Assembly (NCBI GenBank): GCA_946406115.1
Contig: OX291543.1
Span: forward strand, 312,501 to 376,500
Source: Apoda limacodes
Lineage: Eukaryota > Arthropoda > Insecta > Lepidoptera > Limacodidae
Reading direction: 5' to 3'
DNA length: 64,000 bases
Below, piece by piece: positions 1-9,857 of this stretch. The position numbers and the translations under genes are program-made. Under the pieces are notes generated by a model. The model made no database searches and was not told where the DNA came from. It saw only the letters and a list, made by a program, of their open reading frames with translations. Numbering within the stretch: position 1 is the stretch's first letter; every line of letters begins with the position of its first letter.

Positions 1-178
1 AGTTAGCCCGCAGCCTGACTAAACCCCGACTAAAGTTCCAAAATAATTGTAAATATGTTTATTATAGTAATATGTAATTTGTTATCATCAAAATTGTTTT
101 CGAAGAATGATGCGAGAAAATATAATAAAATATGTTCCCAAATTACAAACTATCACTACGTAGTTTAAAAACAATTAC

Positions 179-303
179 CTGAAACACTAATTCATCATTT
201 GCATCCATGAAATAAAAGACACAATCTGAACCACTTTTATCAAAGTGTAGTTTAAAAAGTATTCTTGAACCGACGACCCTGTAATTTGGCGGCAACCATG
301 TAT
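179..303 (-). CDS. Candidate host exon, gene not identified
   Basis: On the minus strand a 125-bp open stretch is bounded by a pyrimidine-rich acceptor (ttcttttttag) and a GT donor after a CAG. It encodes about 41 residues including WLPPNYRVVGSRILFK and FYFMDANDELVF. The composition (balanced, with ordered hydrophobic and charged residues) looks like a folded domain rather than repeat noise. I do not recognise the family. The neighbouring ~300 bp show no further exon I can support. It could be part of a gene extending beyond the left edge; the flanking introns hold only AT-rich DNA. Confidence 0.4.
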
Positions 304-658
304 CTAAAAAAGAAAATAATTGTATAATAATTAACAATTTCAGTAAATAGTTATCGTTAGTTAAAAAAAATATCGACCTTGTGTGGGGCCTTGAACGGAT
401 TAACTTAGGGTTTTGTAGAGTATTAGCTTTCGTTGTCACAACCTAATAGATCCGTTTAGATGTTACTTGTTTATTTTGATTAACTAACTTTGTACGAGCG
501 TTAAAATAAGAAAAGCGGGCTACCGATTTATTCGGCATAAAATTGATGATTATTTAAATTTGTGTGTATATTCAGTGTGATGTGAATAATGACACGATAT
601 TAGAAAGTTGGATACGGATTAAGCCTGCATCAAACAATACAGCAGAGCGTTGATAAAC
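304..658. other. AT-rich stretch, nothing recognised
   Basis: No coding, RNA or repeat signal that I can support; probably intronic or intergenic. Confidence 0.4.
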
Positions 659-791
659 GATGGATTAGGCACGGGGTCATAGAGCTGTGATGGATTAAGC
701 ACGGGGTTATAGAGGTGTGATGGATTAGGCACGAAGTCATAGAGCTGTGATGGATTAAGCACGGGGTTATAGAGCTGTGATGGATTAAAAC
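659..791. repeat. 30-bp tandem repeat, about 4.4 copies
   Basis: Unit begins gatggattaggcacggggt and repeats at 659, 689, 719 and 749, with a partial copy at 779. Units differ by a few substitutions (aggc/aagc, gtcat/gttat). Because 30 is a multiple of three, the minus strand reads as a degenerate 10-residue Asn-Pro-Ser repeat, which I do not consider a gene. Confidence 0.9.
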
Positions 792-969
792 TACCGGAAA
801 AATTGTTGGTGCTATTTTGTTCAGACCAGAAAAAAAAAGACGGAAGCTCGAATTTGATTTGCAATTTGTGTTGATTTCTATTAAACAACAAAGGAACCAA
901 TCTCATATGAATTTAAAGGAAGCTGCTAAAAATATGCAGTAGGGTCCACAAATTACAGTTCTATCTAGC

Positions 970-1405
970 AGGTAAACTTAGTTCTGCTGCTCTTACGGTG
1001 AGAAAAATCAGGCAATTGACTGACATAACCACAGCAAGACTACTTTGCTTATTGCCACAGTGTCATGTCTTATGGTATTATGCCATTTTTGTCTGTAAAA
1101 ATATATCCCAATTTCCGAGGAACAGTGATAAGCACAACTAAAATACGAGACATAAAAATAAATTTGCTATGCCAAAGTTTAGGCTTACTAAAGCCAACAA
1201 ATCATTTATGGGAAGCGGTGTACAATTTTATGATAAGTTTACTGTAGAAATTCTTAACTTAGATGACAAACAGTTTTAATTTTATATGAAACATGTGCTA
1301 TGTAAGAAAGCATATTATAATGTTGATGAATATTTGAATGATAAAATTGTATGGCCTAGTATCACACAAATTTCAATTTGAATAAATATTGGTTAATTTT
1401 ATTGA
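970..1405 (+). mobile_element. CR1/jockey-like LINE, 3' fragment
   Basis: The plus strand, read across frames, gives the end of a non-LTR retrotransposon ORF2. A segment near 975-1065 with an IRQLTD motif is followed by a C-terminal part reading KANKSFMGSGVQFYDKF and ending near KKAYYNVDEYLNDK. The same block, including IRQLTD and SFMGKCIHFYNKF, ends the longer LINE at 35.1-37.7 kb, so both belong to one family. Only about 430 bp remain, broken by stops and a frameshift. 5' truncation is the usual fate of LINE insertions. Confidence 0.75.
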
Positions 1406-1915
1406 TTTGATTAGTTTATGTTTACGACTTTTTCCAAAAAAATAAACAAATAGAGATGGGAGCTACGGTTCTAGTGGAGATTCCTAAGTTTGATAGAGGC
1501 CCGTTAAATAGAAAAAAATATCACTGGAAGTCATATACAAAAAGAATAATTTATACCGTGATGCAACCCATGTCGGGACATAGAGGATTGGCAACCAATG
1601 CCAAGAAACTCTGTTCAGCCTTCTCCTGAAATAATATTACCTATAAGAGTGAATCATCTAAAATGTCACTATTGGGTGTTCAAGGGTTAAAACAATGTAA
1701 CTGCAATAAGTCAAATGCGCAATTTACAACAAAAAAATGTGCCTGTAAAAAGCACGGGGTTCTTTGCAGGTACTTTTTTATATGTTTACAGGTTTATGCT
1801 CGGTGAAGAAAAAGTGGATTTTGCCTTAAGTTTTGTTCTCAAAGTCTCAGTTCTCATTTGTCATTCAATGACAACACGTATCAACGCTCAGCCTAAAGTG
1901 CATTAACTTGAAATC
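1406..1915. other. Unclassified stretch with a possible transposon remnant
   Basis: Around 1,455-1,560 the plus strand reads ATVLVEIPKFDRGPLN, resembling a short motif (VxxVxRGPLD) found in transposon-derived proteins of Lepidoptera. Nothing around it supports a full gene. The remainder shows no feature. Confidence 0.25.
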
Positions 1916-2104
1916 AGTCCGTGAGATCCCAATGTGACTTAGGGTTCCACTAAGTCCGTGGAATCCTAATGTGACGTAGGGCTCCACTAAGTCCGTGGGA
2001 TCCTAATTTGACTTAGGGTTCCACTAAGTCCGTGGAATCCTAATGTAACGTAGGGCTCCACTAAGTCCGTGGGATCCTAATGTGACGTAGGGATCCACTT
2101 AGTC

Positions 2105-2105
<1 letters not shown>
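1916..2105. repeat. 37-bp minisatellite, 5 copies
   Basis: Units start with agtccgtg(g/a) at 1916, 1953, 1990, 2027 and 2064 and end in ccacta. The first four alternate between two versions (gacttagggtt and gacgtagggct), suggesting that a 74-bp dimer was amplified. It is followed directly by a TA microsatellite. Confidence 0.95.

Positions 2106-2141
<36 letters not shown>
2106..2141. repeat. (TA)n microsatellite
   Basis: Eighteen uninterrupted TA repeats immediately after the 37-bp minisatellite. Confidence 0.98.
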
Positions 2142-2146
<5 letters not shown>

Positions 2147-2681
2147 CATTAAAATTCGAATAATTATGCCAACTTACAATAAATGTATTAATTTTCGGCT
2201 AAAATTATTACAATTACTTAATTAACAAATATAAAACAGTAGCTTTTAAACATGGACGTATAAAAAACCACGTCAAACGGCGCTGTTTCAAGGTTATGTC
2301 AACTGTTTGTTTTGACAGTGATGTGACAAAATAACGAGGCAATTGTAATCGAATATTTTTATCATCTTAATATAATCTGTCAGTCTAATATATAAAAAAA
2401 CGTTATTATTTTATAATATATAATGTACTTAGTATTTAATACAGTTAATAATATAATAAAGGTACGCCCAAATAAAACTTAAGAATTTAGTGTTATAATA
2501 AAATAGCGTTGTGGGGACCGCCATTTTGTGACATTTACAAACAGTCGTCTCGCACGCATAGACTACGTTCTCCAGTGTTTCTCGTTGTGTATTTTCTTGT
2601 GACTGTTATTGTTGTTATTTTGACTGTTCTTCTTGATATACTGACCTCTGCGCTAATCTGGACTTTTGGTGAATAATAACA
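2142..2681. other. AT-rich leader upstream of a DDE transposon ORF
   Basis: No ORF. The distal part, from about 2,500 (gccattttgtgacatttac), probably belongs to the 5' untranslated part of the transposon that starts coding at 2,682; its outer terminus was not found. Confidence 0.35.
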
Positions 2682-2793
2682 ATGCCAAAGCGCGGTCAAA
2701 CATTGAAAAGTGAAACTCGTGAACTAATTTATCAAGCTACAAGATTACTTTGAGCGTGAAAGACAAAATGGCGGGCTTTTAATTCCTGTCGAC
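2682..2793 (+). pseudogene. DDE transposase, 5' fragment
   Basis: An ATG at 2,682 begins MPKRGQTLKSETRELIYQ. After a one-base frameshift the next frame reads DYFERERQNGG. This resembles the N-terminus of insect IS630/Tc1-mariner superfamily (DDE_3) transposases, where a helical DNA-binding segment lies. Reading stops at about 2,793, where the 3' end of a LINE inserted in the opposite orientation begins. The catalytic half resumes at about 6,430. About 80 residues between the two parts are not visible, so the interruption was probably accompanied by a deletion (inference). Confidence 0.65.
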
Positions 2794-5700
2794 CTTACAA
2801 GACAAGCTTACGGCCCGCCTGATGGTAAGCGGTCACCGTAGCCTATGGACGCTTGCAACACCAGGGGTATCACTTGCGCGTTGCCGACCCTTCAGAAATC
2901 CAATAACTTCTTTTTTGAAGAACTCCATACTGTAGTCCTTGCAGAAAACCTTGGCAGGGAGCTCATTCCACAACTTAAGCGTTCGCGGGAGGAAGTTTCT
3001 CTGAAACCGCACTGTACGCGACCATTTAGGTTCTAAAGTGTGAGAATGAATTCCCTGCCGATGGCGAGCGGTGCGATGGTAGAAAGTAGCCGTGGGCATC
3101 ATTTCGAACAATTCCTCAGAACACAACCCATTGTACAAGCGGTAGAACACACACAGTGAGGCAAAGTCTCTCCTCAGACTTAAGGGCTCGATACCGCAAG
3201 TGAGTTTGGAATCGTCGACAATTCTCACAGCCCGTCGTTGAACCGAGTCAAAAGGGCCAAGCTGGTATCCGGGTGCACCTGCCCAGAGATGGCAGCAGTA
3301 CTCCATATGGGGCCGAACCTGCGACTTGTAAAGTAACAACCTTTGCCCCGACGTGAAGTACTGCTTCGCTCTGTTGAGTACACCAAGTTTTTTGGACGCC
3401 AGCTTTACCTTATCTTGTAAATGATCTCGGAACTGAACATCGCTGGAGATGTCGACACCAAGGATCCCAATGCTCTTGGAGATGGAGAGGGGAGTGTTCT
3501 GGAATTGTGGGACCACAGTGAATGGAGTTTTCTTAGCGGTGAACGCGCACACTTGTGTCTTTGTTGGGTTGAATCGGACCAAGTTTACCCGTCCCCAGTC
3601 AGAGACCTGGGACAGTGTGGACTCGATTTGAGACACAAGTTCTCCGCGGTTTTCCTCCACAACGGAACGAGGGACGTTTGCACGACCCGTGTAAAAAGCG
3701 TCTCCAGTACTGTCATCTGCATAGCAATGTATGTTGTTGATGTCCAACATGTCATTGATATGCAGTAGAAACAGCGTAGGAGACAGCAGAGAGCCTTGCG
3801 GGACACCAGCATTAATGTCCATGCTATCAGAGCAACTACCGTCAACTACGGTTCGTATGCGTCTGCCGGACAAAAAGCTAGCCACCCATTTGCACAAACC
3901 CTCGGGCACTCCGTAAGATGGCAACTTCGATAGAAGACCGCGGTGCCAGACCCGATCGAACGCCTTCGCTATGTCCAGGCTACATGCCAATGCCTCCCCC
4001 TGACTCTCAATGGCTAGTGCCCATCGGTGTGTGAGATACACTAGAAGGTCACCAGTCGAGCGACCGTGGCGAAAGCCATATTGACGGTCACTGACCAGAT
4101 CGTGTACTTCTAGGTATCTTAGAAGCTGTGTGTTGATCACACGCTCCATCACCTTAGAGAGGAGAGAGGTAATAGCGATAGGCCTGTAATTCGATGGATC
4201 TGATCTATCGCCCTTTTTGAGCACCGGGTGCACATTCGCAGTCTTCCATGTAGACGGAAATTGCCTAGTGTGGTAGGAAAGCGCGAAGAGGCGCGTGAGT
4301 ACAGGACATAACTCAGGAGCACACTGCTTAAGCACCACTGCTGGTATACCGTCTGGCCCACTCGACTTATGAACGTCGAGAGAAAGCAACGCCCGCCTGA
4401 CCTCCCGCTGCGTTATGGAGATTTCCGGCATGGACTTACCGCACCACGGTATAGTAGGTGGTACAGCGCCTTCATCGTTCATATTCGAGTTCGAGGCAAA
4501 GAGACTGCCCAGTAGATCGGCTTTCTCTTTAGCACTATGGGCCAAGTCACCATCGGTCTTTCGCAGTGGTGGTAACGACGACTGGCAGAAGTTCCCTTCG
4601 GCAGCTTTGGCAAGCGACCAGAAAGCACGACTCCCAGAAGGATAGCTCGCAAGTCGCCCACCTATTTTGCCGATGAATTGGAATTTTGCTCTGGCAGTTG
4701 CTTTCTTACTGAACCTCGAGGCAGCATTTAATTTGCGTTTTAACTCAGAAATATTCGGATCCTTATTAAAACGAGCCGTGGTCCAAGCCTCATATGCATT
4801 TTGCTTAAGAATTTTAGCTTTTCTGCAAGACCTATTAAACCACGGTCGTTTTTTAACGCCGGCAGCTACTCGCGGGTTAGGAATATAGCATTCCATACCA
4901 GCAAGGATTGTCTCAGTGACTGCGGCTGCGCAGACGTCAGGATCTTCTGAGTTAAAGCAGATCTGCCTCCACGGGTACGATGCGTAAAATTCACGCAATC
5001 CATCCCAGTCTGCCGACTTATAGTGCCACACACGACGCCAGTTAGTTGGCCCAGAAGGATCAGGTTGTGTGCATGACACTTGAGTCCGAACGAGACAGTG
5101 GTCCGAGGAGCCAAGAGGCGCATCCACTGAGACGGAGTACCCGTCCGGACGAGTAGTCAGCAGAAGGTCCAGTAAGGAGCTCGTGTGTTCCTCTATATCT
5201 GGTATTCTCGTTGGAGAAAGTACCAGCTGAGAGAATCCATAGGTCAGAGCAAATTCATGAGCAGATATCCCAGCATAGTTATTGGTTCGAGAACTGAGCC
5301 ACTCGCGATGGTGGGCGTTAAAGTCTCCCAAAATAACTAGTTCTGCTGTGGGATATTGCTCTAGAACTTTGTCAGTCGTCAAACTCAGGTGCGTGAAGAG
5401 TCGAGTTACGTCCGTGTCACCGCTATGAGACCTGTATAGGCACGCATAGATACGAGTGTGGCCGCCGTAATCTACGCGCACCCTCAATATCGACAGGTCC
5501 CTGTCTTCAAGGCTATGAAGGCGGCGACAGCATATATCCTCCCGGACGAACATACATACACCGGCACGACTCATAAAATTGTGTTCGAGTTTGTTGCCGG
5601 GATAATGAAGGTATGATGTGTCGGCCGGGCAGGATATCTGCGTCTCCGTTAGAAAAAGAATGGTCGGCTGCGCAGTTTCGAGATGGTGGTGGACTGCGTT

Positions 5701-6430
5701 AAGATTTGCGTGAATACCCCTGATGTTGCAAAAATCCACATTATATGTGGATGGAGTAGCCGCTGTGCAAACTCTTTTCTTTTTCTGTCTTCTGGCCATA
5801 ATATATATAAAAAAAAAGTTACTAAGACTAAGGATGAGGATTCACTGCACAGACAGCATAGAGGACAAAGGGTGCGGTTCTAAGACTGCCGAAGCTCGCC
5901 ACAGATGATACGGTTGCTGGCACGGCGGGCGGAAGGGCCCCTGATCCCCCTCTGTTGTAGTTGCCGGGTCCACTCCGGTCTCCTTCTCCGGCACGACTAC
6001 CACTTCAGATACTTTACACAGGCTGGCGAATCAGCCTCCCAGGGCGGAGATTAAGTGATCCCTAGGTTCGGGATCCCGTTCAACCTGCGGGCGGCCAGCG
6101 GTCAGCCGTTTCATCAGGTCTCCCTGACCGCCGAACCAGCACGCCGCGTCTACGCCGAGTATGACAGCAACAAGCACCGCCGGTCCTCCGCTGTCCGCGC
6201 AGCGAATCCTCAAAGAGCTCTGGCAACCTTACTCACCGCCAGGAACACAACACTACTCAATGTTAGTGTTATTATGGCCGCGGTTTTCTGTAAGGTGGAG
6301 GTACTTCCCCAGTTCGGGCCGCTCATTCGAGCAAGTACTCGCTATGCCCTGCTTAGTTGTTCGGGTGGCTTATTCGAGCGAGTACTTGCAGTGCCCTATC
6401 TCTCTAAAGGTCCAAGAACGCATCTCTCAG
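2794..6430 (-). mobile_element. Daphne-like (jockey-superfamily) LINE, near full length
   Basis: The element runs on the minus strand: 5' region ~6,430-5,800, one long ORF (5,799-2,833) and a very short 3' tail. The tail block (cccgcctgatggtaagcggt on the plus strand) recurs at 26.65 kb and 46.58 kb, which marks the family 3' end. Truncated relatives lie at 26.64-28.30 kb and 44.96-46.56 kb, all on the same strand. It sits inside the DDE transposon whose parts are at 2,682 and 6,430. No clear target duplication was found, so the outer limits are approximate. Confidence 0.8.
2833..5799 (-). CDS. LINE ORF2: endonuclease-reverse transcriptase
   Basis: An uninterrupted 988-codon ORF. Residues ~20-240 form an APE-type endonuclease (FCNIRGIHANLNAV, LTETQ, ILGDFNAHH, and a late SSDHCLV). 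A linker follows, then a reverse transcriptase at ~490-750 with SSGPDGIPAVVLKQC, NYRPIAITSLLSKVMERV, LDIAKAFDRVWH, GVPQGSLLSPTLF and the catalytic box CYADDST. The C-terminal third ends in the conserved jockey-group MEYCCHLWAGAP segment. No separate ORF1 was seen. Compared with the damaged copies at 26.6 and 45 kb it carries no stop or frameshift, so it could be a recent insertion; the RT catalytic Asp pair is present. Family naming (Daphne/CR1-like) is by motif memory only. Confidence 0.92.
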   Translation of the reverse strand: MARRQKKKRVCTAATPSTYNVDFCNIRGIHANLNAVHHHLETAQPTILFLTETQISCPADTSYLHYPGNKLEHNFMSRAGVCMFVREDICCRRLHSLEDRDLSILRVRVDYGGHTRIYACLYRSHSGDTDVTRLFTHLSLTTDKVLEQYPTAELVILGDFNAHHREWLSSRTNNYAGISAHEFALTYGFSQLVLSPTRIPDIEEHTSSLLDLLLTTRPDGYSVSVDAPLGSSDHCLVRTQVSCTQPDPSGPTNWRRVWHYKSADWDGLREFYASYPWRQICFNSEDPDVCAAAVTETILAGMECYIPNPRVAAGVKKRPWFNRSCRKAKILKQNAYEAWTTARFNKDPNISELKRKLNAASRFSKKATARAKFQFIGKIGGRLASYPSGSRAFWSLAKAAEGNFCQSSLPPLRKTDGDLAHSAKEKADLLGSLFASNSNMNDEGAVPPTIPWCGKSMPEISITQREVRRALLSLDVHKSSGPDGIPAVVLKQCAPELCPVLTRLFALSYHTRQFPSTWKTANVHPVLKKGDRSDPSNYRPIAITSLLSKVMERVINTQLLRYLEVHDLVSDRQYGFRHGRSTGDLLVYLTHRWALAIESQGEALACSLDIAKAFDRVWHRGLLSKLPSYGVPEGLCKWVASFLSGRRIRTVVDGSCSDSMDINAGVPQGSLLSPTLFLLHINDMLDINNIHCYADDSTGDAFYTGRANVPRSVVEENRGELVSQIESTLSQVSDWGRVNLVRFNPTKTQVCAFTAKKTPFTVVPQFQNTPLSISKSIGILGVDISSDVQFRDHLQDKVKLASKKLGVLNRAKQYFTSGQRLLLYKSQVRPHMEYCCHLWAGAPGYQLGPFDSVQRRAVRIVDDSKLTCGIEPLSLRRDFASLCVFYRLYNGLCSEELFEMMPTATFYHRTARHRQGIHSHTLEPKWSRTVRFQRNFLPRTLKLWNELPAKVFCKDYSMEFFKKEVIGFLKGRQRASDTPGVASVHRLR

Positions 6431-7237
6431 GCACTTTACAGATATTAGATTTCAATATAAAAAAAAAAAGGAAAATTCTTTTAGAAAAAAATGACATAAT
6501 TTTAAAAAGAATTACTTTTTTAAAAGAAGCGACAAAAATCAATAATTGGGACAATGTCGTTTTCATCGACGAGACATGGCTGAACGCCAATCACACGCTT
6601 TCTCGTTCTTGGACAGATGACACTCAAGCGTCAACGTCGATAATGCCAATGGGTAGAGGAGCACGGCTTATAATATGCCACGCTGGTTGTGCGAAGCATG
6701 GTTTCGTGGAAAACGGTTTATTGGCATTTGAGTCAAAAACCACTACAAACTACCACGAAGAAATGAATGCGGCTTCATTTAAGGAGTGGTTCCAGGATGT
6801 GTTGCTACTAGGCCTGCTAGAGCCTTCAATTATATTAATGGATAACGCCCCTTATCATTCGGTGCAAAAAAATAAAGCACCTACCCAAGTTAATAGAAAA
6901 GAGGAATTGGTGGCTTGGCAGCAAAAAAGAGACATTGACGCAAATATATCAATGCTAAAAGCAGAGCTGATGAAATTAACCGACAAATGTTGTATATGAA
7001 ATAGATGAGTTGGCTCTGGAGTACAGTCATCCCGTTCTCCGAATTCCCGCGTACCGCTGCCAGTACAATGCCATTGAGCTAATTTGGGCTCAAATTAAAG
7101 GTTATGCAGCCCGTCATAATACTTCTCCACCGTATGGCATAAAAAAAGGCGAAAAAGTCACAAGAGATGACTGGATGAAGGTGGTTGAAACAACTAAAAA
7201 GATTATATTTGATGACTTTGACCGCGATACCGTGTAG
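6430..7237 (+). pseudogene. DDE transposase (IS630/Tc1-mariner superfamily), catalytic half
   Basis: From about 6,430 the plus strand reads into KRKILLEKNDIILKR and NVVFIDETWLN (first catalytic Asp), then SIILMDNAPYHS (second Asp). After a stop at 6,999, a second ORF at 7,010-7,237 has CQYNAIELIWAQIKGY with the third acidic residue (Glu). The family is the insect DDE_3 group with a long spacing between second Asp and Glu. The stretch from 6,055 to ~6,430 that stays in frame upstream is antisense to the 5' region of the LINE and is not transposase. Stop codon, frameshift and the LINE insertion make it non-functional. Confidence 0.75.
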
Positions 7238-7739
7238 ATACTATGATTGACAATAATATGATTATACACGTTAGTGAAGATGACAGCAAGTTGAGGAGTC
7301 TCAAGCGAATTGGAAGATTAAATTGTTTGACATAGTCTTCATTGTTTAAGGCTTAAAACTATGTATTTCATAATAAACATTTTCCAATTAATAAAGCATT
7401 TTTATTTTTTTCCCTTCGTTACATTAAGAAATAACGATTCAATTCAATTAACTTTATTATAATGATTATTGTATTCACATATGTGTATATACACAAACGG
7501 AAATCGTGGAACACATCTTAAAGAAATCTGTTGATAATTTAGTGGGTTTCACAACAATTTATTTATAACTACTGTATTTTTGTAAATTGTATAACACATT
7601 GTGACAACAGTTTGTTATCCCAAACAAAGAAAATAAAATTAAATAAAAAAAAGTCCAAGCCGACGCAGTCGCGAGAAAATATGCTAGAGATTTTTTTTTT
7701 ATATATTCTTATTAATAATAGTATTTATCATCTCAAAAT
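7238..7739. other. Transposon 3' flank, no gene
   Basis: AT-rich, with aataaa-like signals near 7,367 and 7,390 that could belong to the DDE transposon. No terminal inverted repeat was recognised. Confidence 0.35.
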
Positions 7740-7895
7740 AAAGCTTAGAATCAGCTCCATAATACCTCTTTCCCTCCAACTAACCAAATAGTTTATAATC
7801 AGTTCCAAAATACCGCTTTGCATCCAACTTACGAAATAGTTTAGAATTATCTCTATAATACCTCTTTGCATCCAACTTACCATATAGTTTTTCTC
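7740..7895. repeat. Diverged ~60-bp tandem repeat, ~2.7 copies
   Basis: Segments share (c/t)tccaact(a/t)ac and atagttta(t/g)aat, spaced about 60 bp, in three diverged copies. Confidence 0.7.
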
Positions 7896-8087
7896 TGACC
7901 ATTAAATAATTTTCTTCTAGTTTTAATATGTCCCACCTCTGAGTAAAATTTTCGTCGTCACGGTAAACTGTAAAAAAATGATAACTTTTTTGTAACTAAC
8001 TGGTAAAAACAATACACTAACTGGTAAAATCAGTTATATAATAATAAAAATAGGTAGCAGTACCTGTATACCTAGGTACTACCTATT

Positions 8088-8176
8088 GTACTGATTAAGT
8101 TAGGCACTGCCAATTGTACTGGTTAAGTTAGGAACTGGCAATTGTACTGATTAAGTTAGGTACTGGTAATTGTCTA
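8088..8176. repeat. ~33-bp tandem repeat, ~2.7 copies
   Basis: Units share attgtactg(a/g)ttaagttagg and actggcaattgt, with small substitutions. Confidence 0.8.
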
Positions 8177-8202
8177 GCATATAGGCATTGCGAAATGCAC
8201 TT

Positions 8203-8348
8203 CCTCAAGTTTATTTAGGTCACACTTGTAACGTACCTATGTCAAGTTTATTTAGGTCACACTTGTAACGTCCCTATGTCAAGTTTATTTAGGTCACACT
8301 TGTAACTTATTTCAAGTTCATGTAAGTCACACTTGTGACGTATGTCAC
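8203..8348. repeat. ~43-bp tandem repeat, ~3.5 copies
   Basis: Units contain tcaagtttatttaggtcaca and cttgtaacgt; the last copies are shortened and diverged. Confidence 0.85.
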
Positions 8349-8666
8349 GTTATGCTTAGTCAGTATGTTAAATTAGTAGTTTTTATACAATTTTATATAT
8401 TTATTTAATATACGATCGACAACTAGAGAACATGTTAATAGATCTCAACTCCTAGGGCACCTAACGCGCACTCTTCGTGGCGACCCTTTGCCAAAGAATC
8501 GGAAACTAAATCTACAAAAAAGAAGACGGTAGGTTGTAACTGAGGCGTCTAGATCAATATCCGATCTCCTTGGGTCGTATCTTAACCCAGAGGCCTTAAT
8601 TACAACTTCAATCTTTTCAACTAAATCCCAGAAGCAACAATTTTTTACTTTTTAGCATTCGGGAAC
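8349..8666. other. No gene seen
   Basis: Between a tandem array and an RTE fragment; no motif I can support. Confidence 0.35.
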
Positions 8667-9105
8667 TGTTTATTTCATCATCATCATATCAGCCCATTGA
8701 CGTCCACTGCCTCACCTAACTTTCTCCACAGTTTGCGACTCTGTGCCACCTGTAACCAACGGCTCCCCGCTACCTTTACGAGGTCATCTGTCCATCTAGC
8801 GGGGGGCCATCCCACGCTGCGCTTTCCGGTTCGTGGTCGCCACTCGAGAACCTTCTTCCCCCATCCGCCATCAACCATCGGTTCTTTGAGCTATGTACCC
8901 TGCCACTTCAGCTTTGCGATTCGGTGAGCTATGTCGGCGACTTTAGTTCTCCTACGGATTTACTCATTCCTGATTCGATCACGTAGGGAAACTCCGAGCA
9001 TAGCTCTTTCCATCGCCCCCTGAGCGATCTTGAGCTTTCGTATAAGGCTCATAGTTAGCGACCACGTCTCAGTGCCGTAAGCCAATAGGTTAAAATTGCC
9101 AATTT
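8667..9105 (-). mobile_element. RTE-clade LINE, 3' fragment
   Basis: The minus strand encodes the C-terminal part of an RTE ORF: KLKIAQGAMERAMLGV and RTKVADIAHRIAKLKWQG, then, in the open frame 8,878-8,684, VLEWRPRTGKRS and RWTDDLVKVAGSRW. The same KVADIVHRIAKLKWQ block ends the RTE copy at 16.2-17.3 kb. The 3' end runs into a (cat)n tail at about 8,677, as is typical of RTE elements. Two stops interrupt the upstream part; only the extreme 3' end of the LINE was retained. Confidence 0.82.
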
Positions 9106-9449
9106 TATTCACCCCACTCATGACTCAGTTCGCTGATATACTATAATTAACTGACAGAGTCCGTACTAATTATTCCAAACACGATACCTTTACTATAGGT
9201 TGATAAGGCGATTGCTTCAGTAGGTCATCATATAAATAGACAGACAGACAGATACACATGGTTTATCTGTCATACAGAGATAATATTTTAGCCAGGTATT
9301 GAAGTATTCACTGCAGTTTGTATTTTGGGTTTAGGTTAAGTTAGTCAGTTTATGAGGTAAAAATTTTATTATCTCCACACCATTTTTTCAAACAAGTTAC
9401 ATTTCTTAGGGCACATATTGTAGGATGATAAATACAATTAAAAATAGCA
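9106..9449. other. Flank of viral element 1, nothing recognised
   Basis: Contains a short (gaca)n-like tract near 9,236. No terminal inverted repeat matching the far side of the element was found by eye. Confidence 0.35.
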
Positions 9450-9833
9450 CTAATTACGATGTTCTTCATATAAACTGAGTAAATTAGGACAGTTCATATT
9501 TTCTAAATTCATCACATTGTCAGTATTACAAATATTTTTAATCCACCGTGCTTTTTCAACACCTTTGCAATAAATCATTTTGTCTGCTAAAAAGTTAATA
9601 ATATACCATTTAATGTTTCCATATGAAAGAAAGCCATAGTTCCATAATATTTTTCTATTCCTTTCTACCCAATTAACGAGTTTTTTTTCTTCTATAGTAA
9701 TATTTTTTGAAGGGAATGGAGGTTGAACAAGAAGAACCAACATTTGATCATCAGAGAAGATTGCAATTTCTATAACAATAAACTCATTACTTTCGATCTT
9801 AAGCCCTTGCACATCAACAATGAATGATTTCAT
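9450..9833 (-). CDS. Conserved small Polinton/adintovirus-associated ORF
   Basis: An intact 127-codon ORF starting 25 bp downstream of the hexon remnant. It begins MKSFIVDVQGLKIESNEFIV, continues with LVLLVQPPFP and a YCKGVEKARWI segment, and ends with NMNCPNLLSLYEEH. The gene at 20,823 in element 2 has the same layout (IDIEYFPLGNQFLFKEVAIY, IRIPLW, GCPKFEKL). Proteins of this kind recur next to Polinton genes in arthropods, to my recollection. The beta-strand-Asp start and Cys-Pro-x-Leu end suggest a nuclease-like fold, but this is speculation; no activity can be assigned. It is the only gene of element 1 other than short ORFs without an obvious break. Confidence 0.6.
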   Translation of the reverse strand: MKSFIVDVQGLKIESNEFIVIEIAIFSDDQMLVLLVQPPFPSKNITIEEKKLVNWVERNRKILWNYGFLSYGNIKWYIINFLADKMIYCKGVEKARWIKNICNTDNVMNLENMNCPNLLSLYEEHRN

Positions 9834-9857
9834 TATAGATAATTAGTATGTCAGTTT

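Noticed and set aside
1916..2105. CRISPR-like array
   Set aside because: Direct tandem repeats without unique spacers in an intron-bearing, transposon-rich eukaryotic sequence; the same holds for the arrays at 659, 8,203, 34,125 and 55,471.
3421..4888. Plus-strand frames of 60-115 codons inside the LINE
   Set aside because: Shadows of the 988-codon minus-strand ORF; the same shadows recur in the other LINE copies.
6055..6430. N-terminal 120 codons of the long plus-strand frame at 6,055-6,999
   Set aside because: They are antisense to the GC-richer 5' region of the LINE and only happen to stay in frame with the transposase that starts near 6,430.
9106..9449. Terminal inverted repeat of viral element 1
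   Set aside because: I compared the flanks by eye with the region right of 15,282 and found no convincing long match; a dot plot would be needed.
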